This document shows, one piece after another, positions 45,597-54,375 of a stretch of DNA of 64,000 nucleotides. Source of the DNA: Mycobacterium cookii (GTDB lineage Bacteria > Actinomycetota > Actinomycetes > Mycobacteriales > Mycobacteriaceae); contig NZ_AP022569.1 of assembly GCF_010727945.1 (NCBI RefSeq), positions 2,666,001-2,730,000 on the forward strand. The letters run 5' to 3'. How positions within the stretch are numbered: the first letter of the stretch is position 1; every line of letters begins with the position of its first letter. The notes under the pieces are model-generated. The model saw nothing but the letters and a program-made list of their open reading frames with translations. It was not told the origin of the DNA and made no database searches. Made by a program: the position numbers and the translations under genes.

Positions 45597-46301
45597 ATGA
45601 TTGCCGCTCCGTCGGTTCTGGTGTTCGACGTCAACGAAACCCTGATCGACATCGACTCCATAGCGCCGATTTTCGGGCGTATTTTCGGCGACCGGCAGGC
45701 GATGCGCGGGTGGTTCAACCAGTTGGTCATGTACTCGATGACAGTGACGTTGTCGGGCAACTATGTCGACTTTTTCAGTCTCGGACAGGGTGCGTTGCGG
45801 ATGCTAGCCGATATCCACAATGTCGAGATCAGCGACGACGACGTGCGCGCGATCAAGCAGGCCATGCTGACCATGCCGGCTCACCCTGATGCCGCCGACG
45901 GGCTGGCATCGTTGCGAGACAACGGCTTTCGGATGGTTACGCTGAGCAATTCACCGCCCAACCCGGACGGTCCGAGTCCCTTGGAGCATGCCGGGTTGAG
46001 TCACTTCTTCGAACACCAATTCAGCGTCGACGCGAGCCGAGCGTTCAAACCGGCCCCGGCGACATACCAGCGGGTGTGCGACCAGCTCGACGTTGCACCG
46101 GCGGAGTGCATGATGGTCGCCGCCCACGTCTGGGACACCATCGGCGCGCAATCGGTCGGCTACAGCGGCGCGCTGATCACCCGCCCCGGCAACACGCTGT
46201 TTCCCGTGTCCGGCTTGCCGCAGCCCGACGTCGTCGCGCGGAATCTTCCCGATTTGGCGGCCAACCTCACACATCGGCCGGATGAGACGTCTACTCAGTA
46301 G
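45597..46301 (+). CDS. haloacid-dehalogenase-type (HAD class) hydrolase
   Basis: 234 aa. HAD motif I DVNETLID (Asp nucleophile, residues about 10-17), motif II TLSNSP, Lys in FKPAPATYQ and motif IV region AAHVWDTIGAQSVG. The L-2-haloacid dehalogenase subfamily is closest by motif I (FDVNETL). The substrate is unknown; ordinary phosphoglycolate-like activity cannot be excluded. Last gene of the cluster under the MDR promoter (18 nt spacing). Confidence 0.85.
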   Translation: MIAAPSVLVFDVNETLIDIDSIAPIFGRIFGDRQAMRGWFNQLVMYSMTVTLSGNYVDFFSLGQGALRMLADIHNVEISDDDVRAIKQAMLTMPAHPDAADGLASLRDNGFRMVTLSNSPPNPDGPSPLEHAGLSHFFEHQFSVDASRAFKPAPATYQRVCDQLDVAPAECMMVAAHVWDTIGAQSVGYSGALITRPGNTLFPVSGLPQPDVVARNLPDLAANLTHRPDETSTQ

Positions 46302-46331
46302 TCAGCATTTCAGCCGAATTCGGAGGCTCAC

Positions 46332-46859
46332 ATGTCCACCGCGACCACCACGACCCGCCACGCCGTCATCGACTCGCCGATCGGACCCCTCACCCTGGTG
46401 CGCGAGGACGACGGCCTGACCGGCCTCTACTACCCCGGACACTGGACTCACCCGGACCAGACGACGTTCGGCCCGCGGGTCGACGCCACCGCTGACCCGG
46501 AATTCGATGACGCCGTCACGCAGCTCAACGAGTACTTCGCCGGTGAGCGAAAGGATTTCGATCTGCCGCTCAACCCGCAGGGCAGCGACCGGGCACAGCG
46601 GGTGTGGCGGCTGCTCGCCGAGATCCCCTACGGCCAGACCACCACCTACGGTGCACTGGCCCGCGCGGTCGGCGAGGGCATCAGCCCACGCGCCATCGGC
46701 GGCTTCGTCGGTCACAACCCGCTGTCGATTTACATCGCCTGCCATCGCGTGGTCGGATCGACCGGCAAGCTCACCGGATACGCCGGCGGCCTGGACCGCA
46801 AGCAATATCTGCTCGAGCTGGAGAAGGCGATACCGGTTGCGCCGCAATCGTTGTGGTAA
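46332..46859 (+). CDS. ogt: methylated-DNA-[protein]-cysteine methyltransferase 1
   Basis: 175 aa. C-terminal MGMT domain with RAIGGFVGHNPLSIYIACHRVVG: the acceptor Cys137 lies in ACHR where the usual motif is PCHR, a tolerated change. Repairs O6-alkylguanine in DNA by transferring the alkyl group to its own Cys. Start ATG 46332 preceded by GGAGG. Its stop overlaps the start of the sigma factor gene, a coupling rarely seen for MGMT genes. Confidence 0.9.
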   Translation: MSTATTTTRHAVIDSPIGPLTLVREDDGLTGLYYPGHWTHPDQTTFGPRVDATADPEFDDAVTQLNEYFAGERKDFDLPLNPQGSDRAQRVWRLLAEIPYGQTTTYGALARAVGEGISPRAIGGFVGHNPLSIYIACHRVVGSTGKLTGYAGGLDRKQYLLELEKAIPVAPQSLW

Positions 46860-47341
46860 AGCTGCCGTTCGAGACGATCGTGTCGCAGCACGGTCCCACC
46901 GTGCTGCGCGTGGTTCGCGCTGTGCTCGGCCACGCCGACGCCGACGACGCCTGGTCCGATACGTTCCTGGCCGCGATGAAGGCCTACCCCGATGTGCCTG
47001 CCGACGCCAACGTCGAGGCTTGGCTGGTGACGATCGCTCACCGCAAGGCAATCGACGTCGTCCGGGCCACTTCTCGACGGGCCACCCTCGTCGCGGACAC
47101 ACCGGATGCGACGACGCCGGATCACGCCGACGCACCGCACGCCGAGTTGACCGATGCGGTTGCGGCGCTGCCGGCCAAGCAACGTCAGGCGGTGGCCTAT
47201 CACTACCTGGCCGGGCTGCCCTATGCCGAGATCGCCACACTGCTCGGCGGCAGCCCCGCCGCCGCCCGCCGCGCAGCCGCCGACGGCATCGCCACGCTGC
47301 GGCGCACCTACGACACGGAGTCCGACCATGACCTCGATTGA
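46853..47341 (+). CDS. ECF-like RNA polymerase sigma factor
   Basis: 162 aa. Region 2 (about 10-65): LRVVRAVLGHADADDAWSDTFLAAMKAYP and VEAWLVTIAHRKAIDVVR for -10 binding; region 4 (about 103-155): LPAKQRQAVAYHYLAGLPYAEIATLLGGS for -35 binding. No anti-sigma gene next to it. GTG start overlaps the MGMT 1 stop and the end overlaps MGMT 2, so the three are one translational unit. Control of the alkylation repair operon is inferred. Confidence 0.85.
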   Translation: MVKLPFETIVSQHGPTVLRVVRAVLGHADADDAWSDTFLAAMKAYPDVPADANVEAWLVTIAHRKAIDVVRATSRRATLVADTPDATTPDHADAPHAELTDAVAALPAKQRQAVAYHYLAGLPYAEIATLLGGSPAAARRAAADGIATLRRTYDTESDHDLD

Positions 47342-47930
47342 CCTTGCCGCGCTGTATCCCGTCGACGACGCCGACATCGCCCGCCTGCACACCCGACTAG
47401 CCACCGCTGCCGAACACGACGACGTGCTCGACGTCGCCTACCGTACCGTCGACTCGCCCGTCGGTTCACTGCTGATTGCCGCGACCCCGATCGGGTTGGT
47501 TCGGGTGGCTTTCGACAGCGAAGGCAATGACGCTGTGCTGCAGAGCCTTTCCGACCGGATCAGCTCGCGGGTGCTGAACGCGCCGGCGCGTCTCGATGCC
47601 GTCGCATCGCAACTGGACGAGTATTTCTCCGGACGCCGTCACCGCTTCGATGTGCCGCTGGACTGGCAACTCTCGAAGGGGTTTCGCCGCACGGTGCTCG
47701 AACATCTGGCGACCGACATCGGTTACGGCACCACCGCCAGCTACGGCACATTGGCGCGGCTGTCGGGCTCACCCAAGGCAGTTCGCGCGGTCGGAACGAC
47801 GTGTGCGACCAACCCCATCCCCGTCGTCGTGCCGTGCCACCGCGTCGTCCGCGCCGACGGCACGATGGGTCAGTATCGCGGCGGACCCGTCGCCAAACGC
47901 ACCCTGTTGGATCTCGAAGGCGCTCAATGA
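47328..47930 (+). CDS. methylated-DNA-[protein]-cysteine methyltransferase 2
   Basis: 200 aa. N-terminal domain (about 1-110) and MGMT domain with VVVPCHRVVR, acceptor Cys170 in the canonical PCHR. ATG 47328 overlaps the sigma gene end by 14 nt and its stop overlaps the next gene (ATGA). A second, diverged MGMT in the same operon (few identities outside the active site), so it was not made by recent duplication. Repairs O6-methylguanine/O4-methylthymine in DNA. Confidence 0.9.
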   Translation: MTSIDLAALYPVDDADIARLHTRLATAAEHDDVLDVAYRTVDSPVGSLLIAATPIGLVRVAFDSEGNDAVLQSLSDRISSRVLNAPARLDAVASQLDEYFSGRRHRFDVPLDWQLSKGFRRTVLEHLATDIGYGTTASYGTLARLSGSPKAVRAVGTTCATNPIPVVVPCHRVVRADGTMGQYRGGPVAKRTLLDLEGAQ

Positions 47931-48541
47931 CGCCCGCACGCAACCGGGTGACGCCGCGCGGTGAGATCGTCGCTGTCGCGGGTCGTGGCGGGTGGATGGG
48001 CAACCGTGGTCGGTTGCATGAGGGCCGCGGCGCCCGCGACATCGTCCGCAACCATCAATCGAAGGCCTGGATCACCTGCCTGCTGGAGTTCAAGGGCCGC
48101 CACGCACCACAGTGGGCGCCGAATCACTACACCCAGCTGTTCTTTCTCGACGAGGCCGTCGCTTTCGCCGCCGGCCATCGTCCGTGCGCCGAATGCCGAC
48201 GCAGCGACTACCACGCGTACCGGCAGGCGTGGAGCGAAAGCCAGTGCTGTGCAACACCATACGCAAAGGAGATAGACCACCAACTGCACCGCGAGCGGAC
48301 AAGCCCGGCCGAACCAACCCTGCCGTGGACCAGCCTGCCCGACGGCGTGTTCGTCGACACCGGGCAAGGTCTGGCCGTAGTCGTCGGCGATCACCTCGCG
48401 GTCTGGGACGACAGCGGGTACACCTACCGTGAGCAATCCCCCAGGCCAACAACAGGTTCCGCGCCGGTACTCACCCCGCCGTCGACAGTCGCGGTATTAC
48501 GCGCAGGGTACCCGGCGCAGATCGACGTCAGTGCCCGCTAG
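47927..48541 (+). CDS. protein with Ada-like CxxC segment
   Basis: 204 aa, not a named family to me. The stretch FFLDEAVAFAAGHRPCAECRR (about residues 71-91; shown here in two parts: FFLDEAVAFAAG and HRPCAECRR) resembles the second half of the Ada methylphosphotriester domain, FFxxxxxAxxAGxRPCxxC. Cys87 and Cys90 form CxxC, Cys51 (WITCLLEF) could be a third ligand, and Cys107/108 a fourth. Ada has C38, C42, C69 and C72. ATG 47927 overlaps the MGMT 2 stop, so it belongs to the operon. A methyl-phosphotriester sensor or repair role is inference. Confidence 0.8.
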   Translation: MTPARNRVTPRGEIVAVAGRGGWMGNRGRLHEGRGARDIVRNHQSKAWITCLLEFKGRHAPQWAPNHYTQLFFLDEAVAFAAGHRPCAECRRSDYHAYRQAWSESQCCATPYAKEIDHQLHRERTSPAEPTLPWTSLPDGVFVDTGQGLAVVVGDHLAVWDDSGYTYREQSPRPTTGSAPVLTPPSTVAVLRAGYPAQIDVSAR

Positions 48542-49590
48542 TCGGGGCGGGGGTCACCGAGCCGGGACCGGATGGCGCCCCACGGGTCGGCGTAACGGCC
48601 CGGCGCATTGCGGTACGCGGCCCGCCGATTGAGAAACACCCGCGCCAACGGGGCGACGAGGAACATCACGTGACGTCGCCAACCGGCGGCGGCGCGCATC
48701 TCGGCGAGCATGTCCGGCCAGGAGTGCTGCTGGAACGAGAGCGCTTCCTGAGCTCGGGAAGTGTCCAACCAGTCTGTGACAAACCAGTTTTCGTCGCTGT
48801 CCGGATCGCCGGGCAGCCCAGCGGGCAATACGTTCGGCAGGCCTCGTGCCGCGGCCATCGCCAAGCCGACGTCCTTCTGCCGAAGCAGATGCGAGTCGTC
48901 ACCGGCGATCAGCAGTGCCTCGCCGACGACGTCGGCCGTGGCGGCCTTGGTGAACGCGGTCGCCACGTCGCGCACATCGACGGTGTGGATGCGGCCATCG
49001 GTCGGCAGTGCGCTTTCAAAGAACATCGCGTCGCCGTTGATCGGCATCGCACCCGGCTCGACGCTGATGACGCCGCCGAGACGCAGGATCACCCAGTCCA
49101 GACCCGATGCGCGAACCAGGTTTTCGGCCTCGACCTTGTGCTCGCCATAGAGTTCGGACGGAGCCAGCGGCGAGTCGGCGCGCAGCCTTTCCGGGTTACG
49201 GTGCGGATTGCGCGCGCCGTAGACGGCGTTGCTGGACGCCAGTACGAAACGGGGCGGCCGCGGCGCCGACTGCGCGGCACGCACCAAAGCGGCGGTCGCC
49301 TCGACGTTGACGCGCCGACCAATCGCCGGGATGCGGTACATCGCAGGCAGGATCACGGCGGCCAGATGCACGATCACGGTCGGCGTCACTTCGGCTATCA
49401 ACCGGTCGACCTCGCCCTGGTCGGTCAGGTCCGCCCAGCGTGCCTCGGCGTTCGCGGGCAGCACGGTCTTGCGCTGCGCAGGGGTACCGAGGTCGGTCAC
49501 GACGACGCGGTGGCCGGCCTCGGCCAGGCGCCGCACCGTCTGCGCGCCAACCAAGCCGAACGCGCCGGTGACAAGAACGGTCTCGGTCAT
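48538..49590 (-). CDS. NAD-dependent epimerase/dehydratase-family protein
   Basis: 350 aa extended SDR. VLVTGAFGLVGAQTVRRLAE gives the Rossmann GxxGxxG motif (residues about 5-13); the catalytic YxxxK region is ELYGEHKVEAENLV (about 145-158). Likely a nucleotide-sugar epimerase or 3-beta-hydroxysteroid-like dehydrogenase. Start ATG 49590 is preceded by GGGCGGAAG. Divergent from the acyltransferase gene. Convergent with the Ada-like gene with 4 bp overlap. Confidence 0.8.
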   Translation of the reverse strand: MTETVLVTGAFGLVGAQTVRRLAEAGHRVVVTDLGTPAQRKTVLPANAEARWADLTDQGEVDRLIAEVTPTVIVHLAAVILPAMYRIPAIGRRVNVEATAALVRAAQSAPRPPRFVLASSNAVYGARNPHRNPERLRADSPLAPSELYGEHKVEAENLVRASGLDWVILRLGGVISVEPGAMPINGDAMFFESALPTDGRIHTVDVRDVATAFTKAATADVVGEALLIAGDDSHLLRQKDVGLAMAAARGLPNVLPAGLPGDPDSDENWFVTDWLDTSRAQEALSFQQHSWPDMLAEMRAAAGWRRHVMFLVAPLARVFLNRRAAYRNAPGRYADPWGAIRSRLGDPRPD

Positions 49591-49715
49591 CTTCCGCCCG
49601 TCCACAAGTGAATATGAGATTCTCGGAAACGGAGAGTAGCATATTCGCCGGTAGCTGCCGGTTGCCAACCGTATCGTCACGGGCAATCGAGCCGATCAAC
49701 ATGAGCGGGGGAGCC

Positions 49716-50513
49716 ATGACCGACGACGAGCACGAGACCGCCAAGTGGGATCCGTCGTTCACCAAACAGGTCGCCGACACCGTCGGCCCGCTGATCAAGA
49801 GATGGCATCGCGCCGAGGTACGCAATATCGAGAACATCCCCGCTGCCGGCGGAGCGTTGGTGGTGTCCAACCACTCCGGGGGAATGCTGACACCGGACGT
49901 GTTCATCTTCTCGCCGGCGTTCTACGACGCGTTCGGCTATGACCGCCCCGTCTACACACTGGGGCACTACGGCATCTTCATGGGTCCACTCGACGGTGTA
50001 CTGCGCCGTCTCGGCGTCATCGAGGCCAGTCGGGAAAATGCCGCCAAGGCGCTGCACTCGGGCGCGGTCGTATTGGTGTTCCCCGGTGGCGACTACGACT
50101 CCTATCGCCCCACGTTCAGCGAGAACACCATCGACTTCAACGGCCGCACCGGCTACGTCCGGACCGCGATCGAGGCCGGCGTGCCGATCGTGCCGACCGT
50201 CTCGATCGGCGGGCAGGAGACCCAGCTGTTCTTGACCCGGGGCAACTGGCTGGCCCGCAAGCTGGGCCTCACCAAAGCCCGGATGGACATCCTGCCGATG
50301 AGCTTCGGCTTCCCGTTCGGACTGAGCGTGATCTTCCCGCCGAACCTGCCGCTGCCCGCCAAGATCGTCACCGAGGTGCTGGAACCGATCGATGTCACCG
50401 CCCGCTTCGGCGATGACCCCGACGTCGACGAGGTTGACGCCCACGTGCGCGAGGTGATGCAGACCGCACTGAAACGGCTTGCCCGCCAACGGCGTTTACC
50501 CGTCCTCGGCTGA
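49716..50513 (+). CDS. PlsC-family acyltransferase
   Basis: 265 aa. Conserved blocks: VVSNHSGGMLTPDVFIF (catalytic His and the following Asp) and VVLVFPGGDYDSYRP plus GYVRTAIEAGVPIVP; the membrane-associated lysophospholipid acyltransferase-like family of actinobacteria. The spacing of H to D is longer than the classic HX4D. ATG 49716 was chosen for its SD GGGGGAG; an ATG at 49701 is in frame. Lies 93 nt upstream of a WS/DGAT gene, probably a triacylglycerol/glycerolipid pair. Confidence 0.85.
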   Translation: MTDDEHETAKWDPSFTKQVADTVGPLIKRWHRAEVRNIENIPAAGGALVVSNHSGGMLTPDVFIFSPAFYDAFGYDRPVYTLGHYGIFMGPLDGVLRRLGVIEASRENAAKALHSGAVVLVFPGGDYDSYRPTFSENTIDFNGRTGYVRTAIEAGVPIVPTVSIGGQETQLFLTRGNWLARKLGLTKARMDILPMSFGFPFGLSVIFPPNLPLPAKIVTEVLEPIDVTARFGDDPDVDEVDAHVREVMQTALKRLARQRRLPVLG

Positions 50514-50606
50514 GCCCACGGAACTGCTCGCCGGAAACTGCGATTCCGGCGAATTCGCCTCGGCGTAGGTGTTGCATGGACATGTCGACACACGAAGAGG
50601 TGGGGC

Positions 50607-52028
50607 GTGAAGAGACTCAACGGTATGGACGCCATGCTGCTGTACAGCGAGACGCCGAACCTGCACACGCACACGCTGAAGGTCGCGGTCATCGATCCGG
50701 CTGGCAGCGACGCCGAATTCGACTTCGACACGTTCCGCCACCACCTGCGCCGCCGACTGCACCTGCTGGAACCGTTGCGCTACAAGCTCGTCGACATTCC
50801 GTGGCGACTGCATCACCCGATGTGGCTGGAGAACTGCGACGTCGATCTGGATTACCACCTGCGCCAGGTCCAGGTGCCCGCGCCCGGCGGCCGTCGCGAA
50901 CTCGACGGCGTCATCGGCACGGTGGCGTCGACGCCGCTGGATCGCAGCCGCCCGTTGTGGGAGTTCCATTTCGCTGAAGGGCTGGCCGGCGGACGGTTCG
51001 CCCTGATCGGCAAGGTCCATCATGCGCTGGCCGACGGGGTCGCCTCGGTCAACCTGCTGGCCCGCGCGATGGACCTGAAAGACGCACCGCCGGACGAGCG
51101 GGACAACGATGTGGCCGGGGTCTCGCCGACGACGTCGGGGCTGCTGCGGGCCGCCGCCCGTGACCACGTCACGCAGATCGCGGAGCTGCCCGGCCTGCTC
51201 AGAAATGCCGCCAAAGGGTTCACCCGGGTGCGCCGCCGCGGCAAGGAGCGCGGCGATCACCCGGATCTCGCGGACAATTTCGACGCGCCGCCAACCTTCC
51301 TCAACCACGTGGTCTCGCCGCAGCGCCGATTCGCCACCGCCGCCCTCCGGCTGGCCGACGTCAAGGAGACCGCCAAGGCGTTGGGGATCACGATCAACGA
51401 CCTAGTGCTCGCGATCGCCGCCGGCGGGCTGCGGCAGCTGTTGCTGAGCTATGACGGCGCCGCCGACCGTCCGATCATTGCGTCGGTCCCCACCGCGACC
51501 GACAAGTCGGAACGGGTAACTGGCAACGAGATCAGCGGGCTGATGATCTCGCTGCCGGTGCATATCGCCGATCCGGCCGAGCGGGCCGGGCTGGTGGCGC
51601 TGTCGACCAAGATCGCCAAGGAGGACCACGAGATTCTCGGTCCGCGGCTGTACGGGCAGATGCTGGGTTACCTACCGACGGCGATCGCCCCGGCGGCATT
51701 CCGGTGGCTGGGTTCGCGCGACGCGCACAACAAGCTGATGAACGTCGCGGTCTCCAGCGTTCCGGGGCCGCGCGAACGGGGCCACTTCGGTGGCGCGCCG
51801 GTCAGCGAGATCTACTCGACCGGCGTGCTGTCCCCTGGCGCACCGGTCAACATCACGGTGTGGAGCTACGTCGATCAGCTCGGCATCGCGGTGCTCACCG
51901 ACGACCAGACCTTCGGCGACCCGCACGAGGCCACCGATGCGCTATGTGTGGCGTTCAGCGAATTACGCAGTGCTGCAGGATTTTCCGACAGCGACAGCCC
52001 CGTCGAAGTCGAACACGCGCTGCGCTGA
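50607..52028 (+). CDS. wax ester synthase / diacylglycerol acyltransferase (WS/DGAT)
   Basis: 473 aa. Condensation-type active site HHALADG (about 137-143; HHxxxDG) is intact, with the N-terminal MKRLNGMDAMLLYSE, the PLWEFHF segment (about 112-118) and C-terminal NVAVSSVPGP characteristic of the family. Condenses acyl-CoA with diacylglycerol or fatty alcohol for storage lipid. GTG start 50607 with GGGG upstream. Convergent to purQ with 2 nt between stops. Confidence 0.9.
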   Translation: MKRLNGMDAMLLYSETPNLHTHTLKVAVIDPAGSDAEFDFDTFRHHLRRRLHLLEPLRYKLVDIPWRLHHPMWLENCDVDLDYHLRQVQVPAPGGRRELDGVIGTVASTPLDRSRPLWEFHFAEGLAGGRFALIGKVHHALADGVASVNLLARAMDLKDAPPDERDNDVAGVSPTTSGLLRAAARDHVTQIAELPGLLRNAAKGFTRVRRRGKERGDHPDLADNFDAPPTFLNHVVSPQRRFATAALRLADVKETAKALGITINDLVLAIAAGGLRQLLLSYDGAADRPIIASVPTATDKSERVTGNEISGLMISLPVHIADPAERAGLVALSTKIAKEDHEILGPRLYGQMLGYLPTAIAPAAFRWLGSRDAHNKLMNVAVSSVPGPRERGHFGGAPVSEIYSTGVLSPGAPVNITVWSYVDQLGIAVLTDDQTFGDPHEATDALCVAFSELRSAAGFSDSDSPVEVEHALR

Positions 52029-52030
52029 TC

Positions 52031-52705
52031 TCAGGCGGTCAGCACCGCGTCGAGCGCCGAGAAGAACAAGCCGAGCCCGTCATCGGACGGACCGGTCAAC
52101 GCCTCGGTGGCATGCTCGGGATGCGGCATCAGCCCGACGACTCGACCGTTGGCGGAGCTGACGCCGGCGATGTCGCGCAGTGAGCCATTGGGGTTGTCGA
52201 GGTAGCGGAACACCACGCGCCCTTCGCCTTCCAGCTCGTCGAGCACCTCGGCGGAAGCGACGTAACGGCCTTCACCGGACTTCAGCGGGATCAGCAGGTC
52301 GGCGTCGGTCTCATAGCGTGACGTCCATGCTGTCGACGTCGACGCCACCCGCAGCCGCACGTCGCGGCAGATGAAGTGCAGACCGGCGTTGCGGGTCAGC
52401 GCACCCGGCAGCAGCCCGGCCTCGCAGAGCACCTGAAAACCGTTGCAGATGCCCAGGACTGGCAGTCCGCGGCCGGCGGCGGCGACAACCTCGCCCATCA
52501 CCGGGGCGAATTTCGCGATTGCGCCGCAGCGCAGATAGTCGCCGTAGGAGAACCCGCCGGGTACCACCACGGCGTCGACGCCCTTGAGGTCGGCGTCGGC
52601 GTGCCACAGGCTGATCGCCTCGGCCCCGACCGCTCGCGCGGCGCGGGCAGCGTCGACGTCATCGAGCGTGCCGGGGAAGGTGATGACGCCGATCCGCACC
52701 GTCAC
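52031..52705 (-). CDS. purQ: phosphoribosylformylglycinamidine synthase glutaminase PurQ
   Basis: 224 aa. Class I glutaminase: nucleophile Cys in GICNGFQVL (about 88-96), His and Glu in [12 protein letters not shown]. Delivers ammonia to PurL. Overlaps purS by 4 nt (ATGA-type). Length equal to the M. tuberculosis protein. Confidence 0.95.
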   Translation of the reverse strand: MTVRIGVITFPGTLDDVDAARAARAVGAEAISLWHADADLKGVDAVVVPGGFSYGDYLRCGAIAKFAPVMGEVVAAAGRGLPVLGICNGFQVLCEAGLLPGALTRNAGLHFICRDVRLRVASTSTAWTSRYETDADLLIPLKSGEGRYVASAEVLDELEGEGRVVFRYLDNPNGSLRDIAGVSSANGRVVGLMPHPEHATEALTGPSDDGLGLFFSALDAVLTA

Positions 52706-52941
52706 TGCGGTTCTCGGCTTACTGTCCAGTCTTCGATCACCGTGTTGGCCAACAACGACTCGGCGATCTCGGCGAGCGCCGCGTCGTCGATGCTGTCGTC
52801 GACCTCGAGCTCAAACCGCTTGCCCTGCCGCACTTCTGAGATACCGCCGTGACCAAGCCGACCCAACGCTCCGACGATCGCCTGACCCTGCGGGTCGAGG
52901 ATCTCGGCCTTGGGCATCACGTGCACCACCACCCGGGCCAC
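52702..52941 (-). CDS. purS: phosphoribosylformylglycinamidine synthase subunit PurS
   Basis: 79 aa, start GTG 52941 giving the family N-terminus [18 protein letters not shown]; an upstream GTG at 52947 is two codons away and lacks family support. AGGAGGAG lies just upstream. Forms the PurS dimer that bridges PurL and PurQ. Translationally coupled to purQ. Confidence 0.93.
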   Translation of the reverse strand: MARVVVHVMPKAEILDPQGQAIVGALGRLGHGGISEVRQGKRFELEVDDSIDDAALAEIAESLLANTVIEDWTVSREPQ

Positions 52942-53007
52942 CGGCACTCCTCCTACTGATCTGGCTGCTCGGCGGTAACTCTACCGGTCGACGTGCCGAC
53001 CGCCCGG

Positions 53008-53673
53008 TTAGCACGAGCCGAGGTAGGCCGCGCAGAGCGGCGAGCCCATCGCATCCAGTACCTGGGCGTCGGAAATTATCGGCCAGGGTGGCTGGGCGGG
53101 ATCCGACGCCCACAGTGTCAGCTCGCTGAGCGTGCTGTTCTGCGGCTGCGCGACAAGATAGGTGTGCATGATCACCGGTCCGCTGACCACCGCGGCCAGC
53201 CGGTCGGGCTCGTCGACGGTGACCGACGGTGACTCCGTCGCGGCGCCCAGTTGGCAGCCGCGCAACGCGGCCGCGGCGATCGCCAACACCGACGACGCGT
53301 TCTGGCCGCCACGCGCGGTATCGCCGCGCCAGTGCAGGACCTGGGCCCGCAGCTGCCATTGACCCGCGGGATTGTTCACCGTCGCCCGGCTGGCGACAGC
53401 CGAGTCGCGGGTGTCGTGCGCGAACGCGGGAGTCGCGCAGACCTCCTCGAACCGGAAGCGCGGCGTCGCTGTCCCGGTCATCGGCACCGCCGAGGAGGCC
53501 AGCGACGGCCAGTGGTAGGTCGAGTCCAGCGGTATCGCAGAGGACGAGATCCACGCGGTATTGGGAATCTGGTCACACACCGGCGGACAGGTCTCCGGAT
53601 CGGCGACGGCCGGCGGCACGCACATCGCCGCCAGACCGTTCGCGATCAGGATCGCCGCCAGGACTAGGCGCAT
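53008..53673 (-). CDS. secreted conserved hypothetical protein
   Basis: 221 aa from ATG 53673. Cleavable signal peptide LVLAAILIANGLAAMCVPPAVADPE with a likely cut after AVA; no membrane segment later. The mature protein has several Cys and an SSAIPLDSTYHWPSL-type N-terminus. Not a family I can name. Ends 67 nt upstream of purS. Confidence 0.7.
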   Translation of the reverse strand: MRLVLAAILIANGLAAMCVPPAVADPETCPPVCDQIPNTAWISSSAIPLDSTYHWPSLASSAVPMTGTATPRFRFEEVCATPAFAHDTRDSAVASRATVNNPAGQWQLRAQVLHWRGDTARGGQNASSVLAIAAAALRGCQLGAATESPSVTVDEPDRLAAVVSGPVIMHTYLVAQPQNSTLSELTLWASDPAQPPWPIISDAQVLDAMGSPLCAAYLGSC

Positions 53674-53705
53674 GCGGTGCACCCCATGAGCGCACAATCG
53701 TAGAC

Positions 53706-54344
53706 ATGCAACTCACGCATTTCGGTCATTCCTGCGTTCTCGCCGACTTCGGCCACACCACCGTGCTGTTCGACCCGGGAACCTTCTCGCACGGCTTCGA
53801 GGGCATCACCGGTCTCTCCGCAATCGTGATCACCCATCAGCACCCCGACCATGTGGACGAGGACAGGCTGCCGGCGCTGCTCGACGCCAATCCGGGCGCC
53901 GCGCTCTACGCCGACCCGCAGACCACCGCGCAGCTCGATGCACCGTGTCAAGCCGTGCACGTCGGCGACGAACTGTCGGTCGGCGAGCTGACCGTCCGCG
54001 CACTCGGTGGCCGGCACGCCGTCATCCATCCGGAGATCCCGGTGATCGACAACATCTCCTACCTCGTCGGCGACGGCGACCACCCCGCGCGGTTCATGCA
54101 TCCCGGCGATGCTCTGTTCGTCCCGGACGAGCCGGTGGACGTGTTGGCGACTCCCGCGGCCGCGCCGTGGATGAAGATCTCCGAGGCGGTCGACTACCTG
54201 CGGGCGGTGGCGCCCGCCCGGGCGGTGCCCATCCACCAGGGCATCATCGCCCCGGACGCGCGCGGCATCTTTTACGGCAGGCTGACCGAGATGACCGACA
54301 CCGACTTCCAGGTGTTGCCCGAGGAAAGTTCGGTCCGCTTTTAG
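53706..54344 (+). CDS. MBL-fold metal-dependent hydrolase
   Basis: 212 aa UlaG/RNase Z-like metallo-beta-lactamase fold: HFGHSCVLADFG and ITHQHPDHVDE (HxHxDH-type metal site, about residues 39-47), further His/Asp in the C-terminal half (GGRHAVIHPEIP, HPGDALF, IHQGII). Usually a hydrolase of phosphodiester or lactone substrates; substrate unknown. Divergent from the secreted protein gene with 32 nt between starts. Equivalent of Rv0786c. Confidence 0.88.
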   Translation: MQLTHFGHSCVLADFGHTTVLFDPGTFSHGFEGITGLSAIVITHQHPDHVDEDRLPALLDANPGAALYADPQTTAQLDAPCQAVHVGDELSVGELTVRALGGRHAVIHPEIPVIDNISYLVGDGDHPARFMHPGDALFVPDEPVDVLATPAAAPWMKISEAVDYLRAVAPARAVPIHQGIIAPDARGIFYGRLTEMTDTDFQVLPEESSVRF

Positions 54345-54375
54345 GACTGCGCCGAGTGTGCAACCAGTCGCACGG

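Noticed and set aside
42709..46301. Haloalkane degradation pathway (hydrolase plus haloacid dehalogenase)
   Set aside because: The broken hydrolase shows no haloalkane-dehalogenase marker and the HAD protein could act on ordinary phosphates; evidence is too thin to name a pathway.
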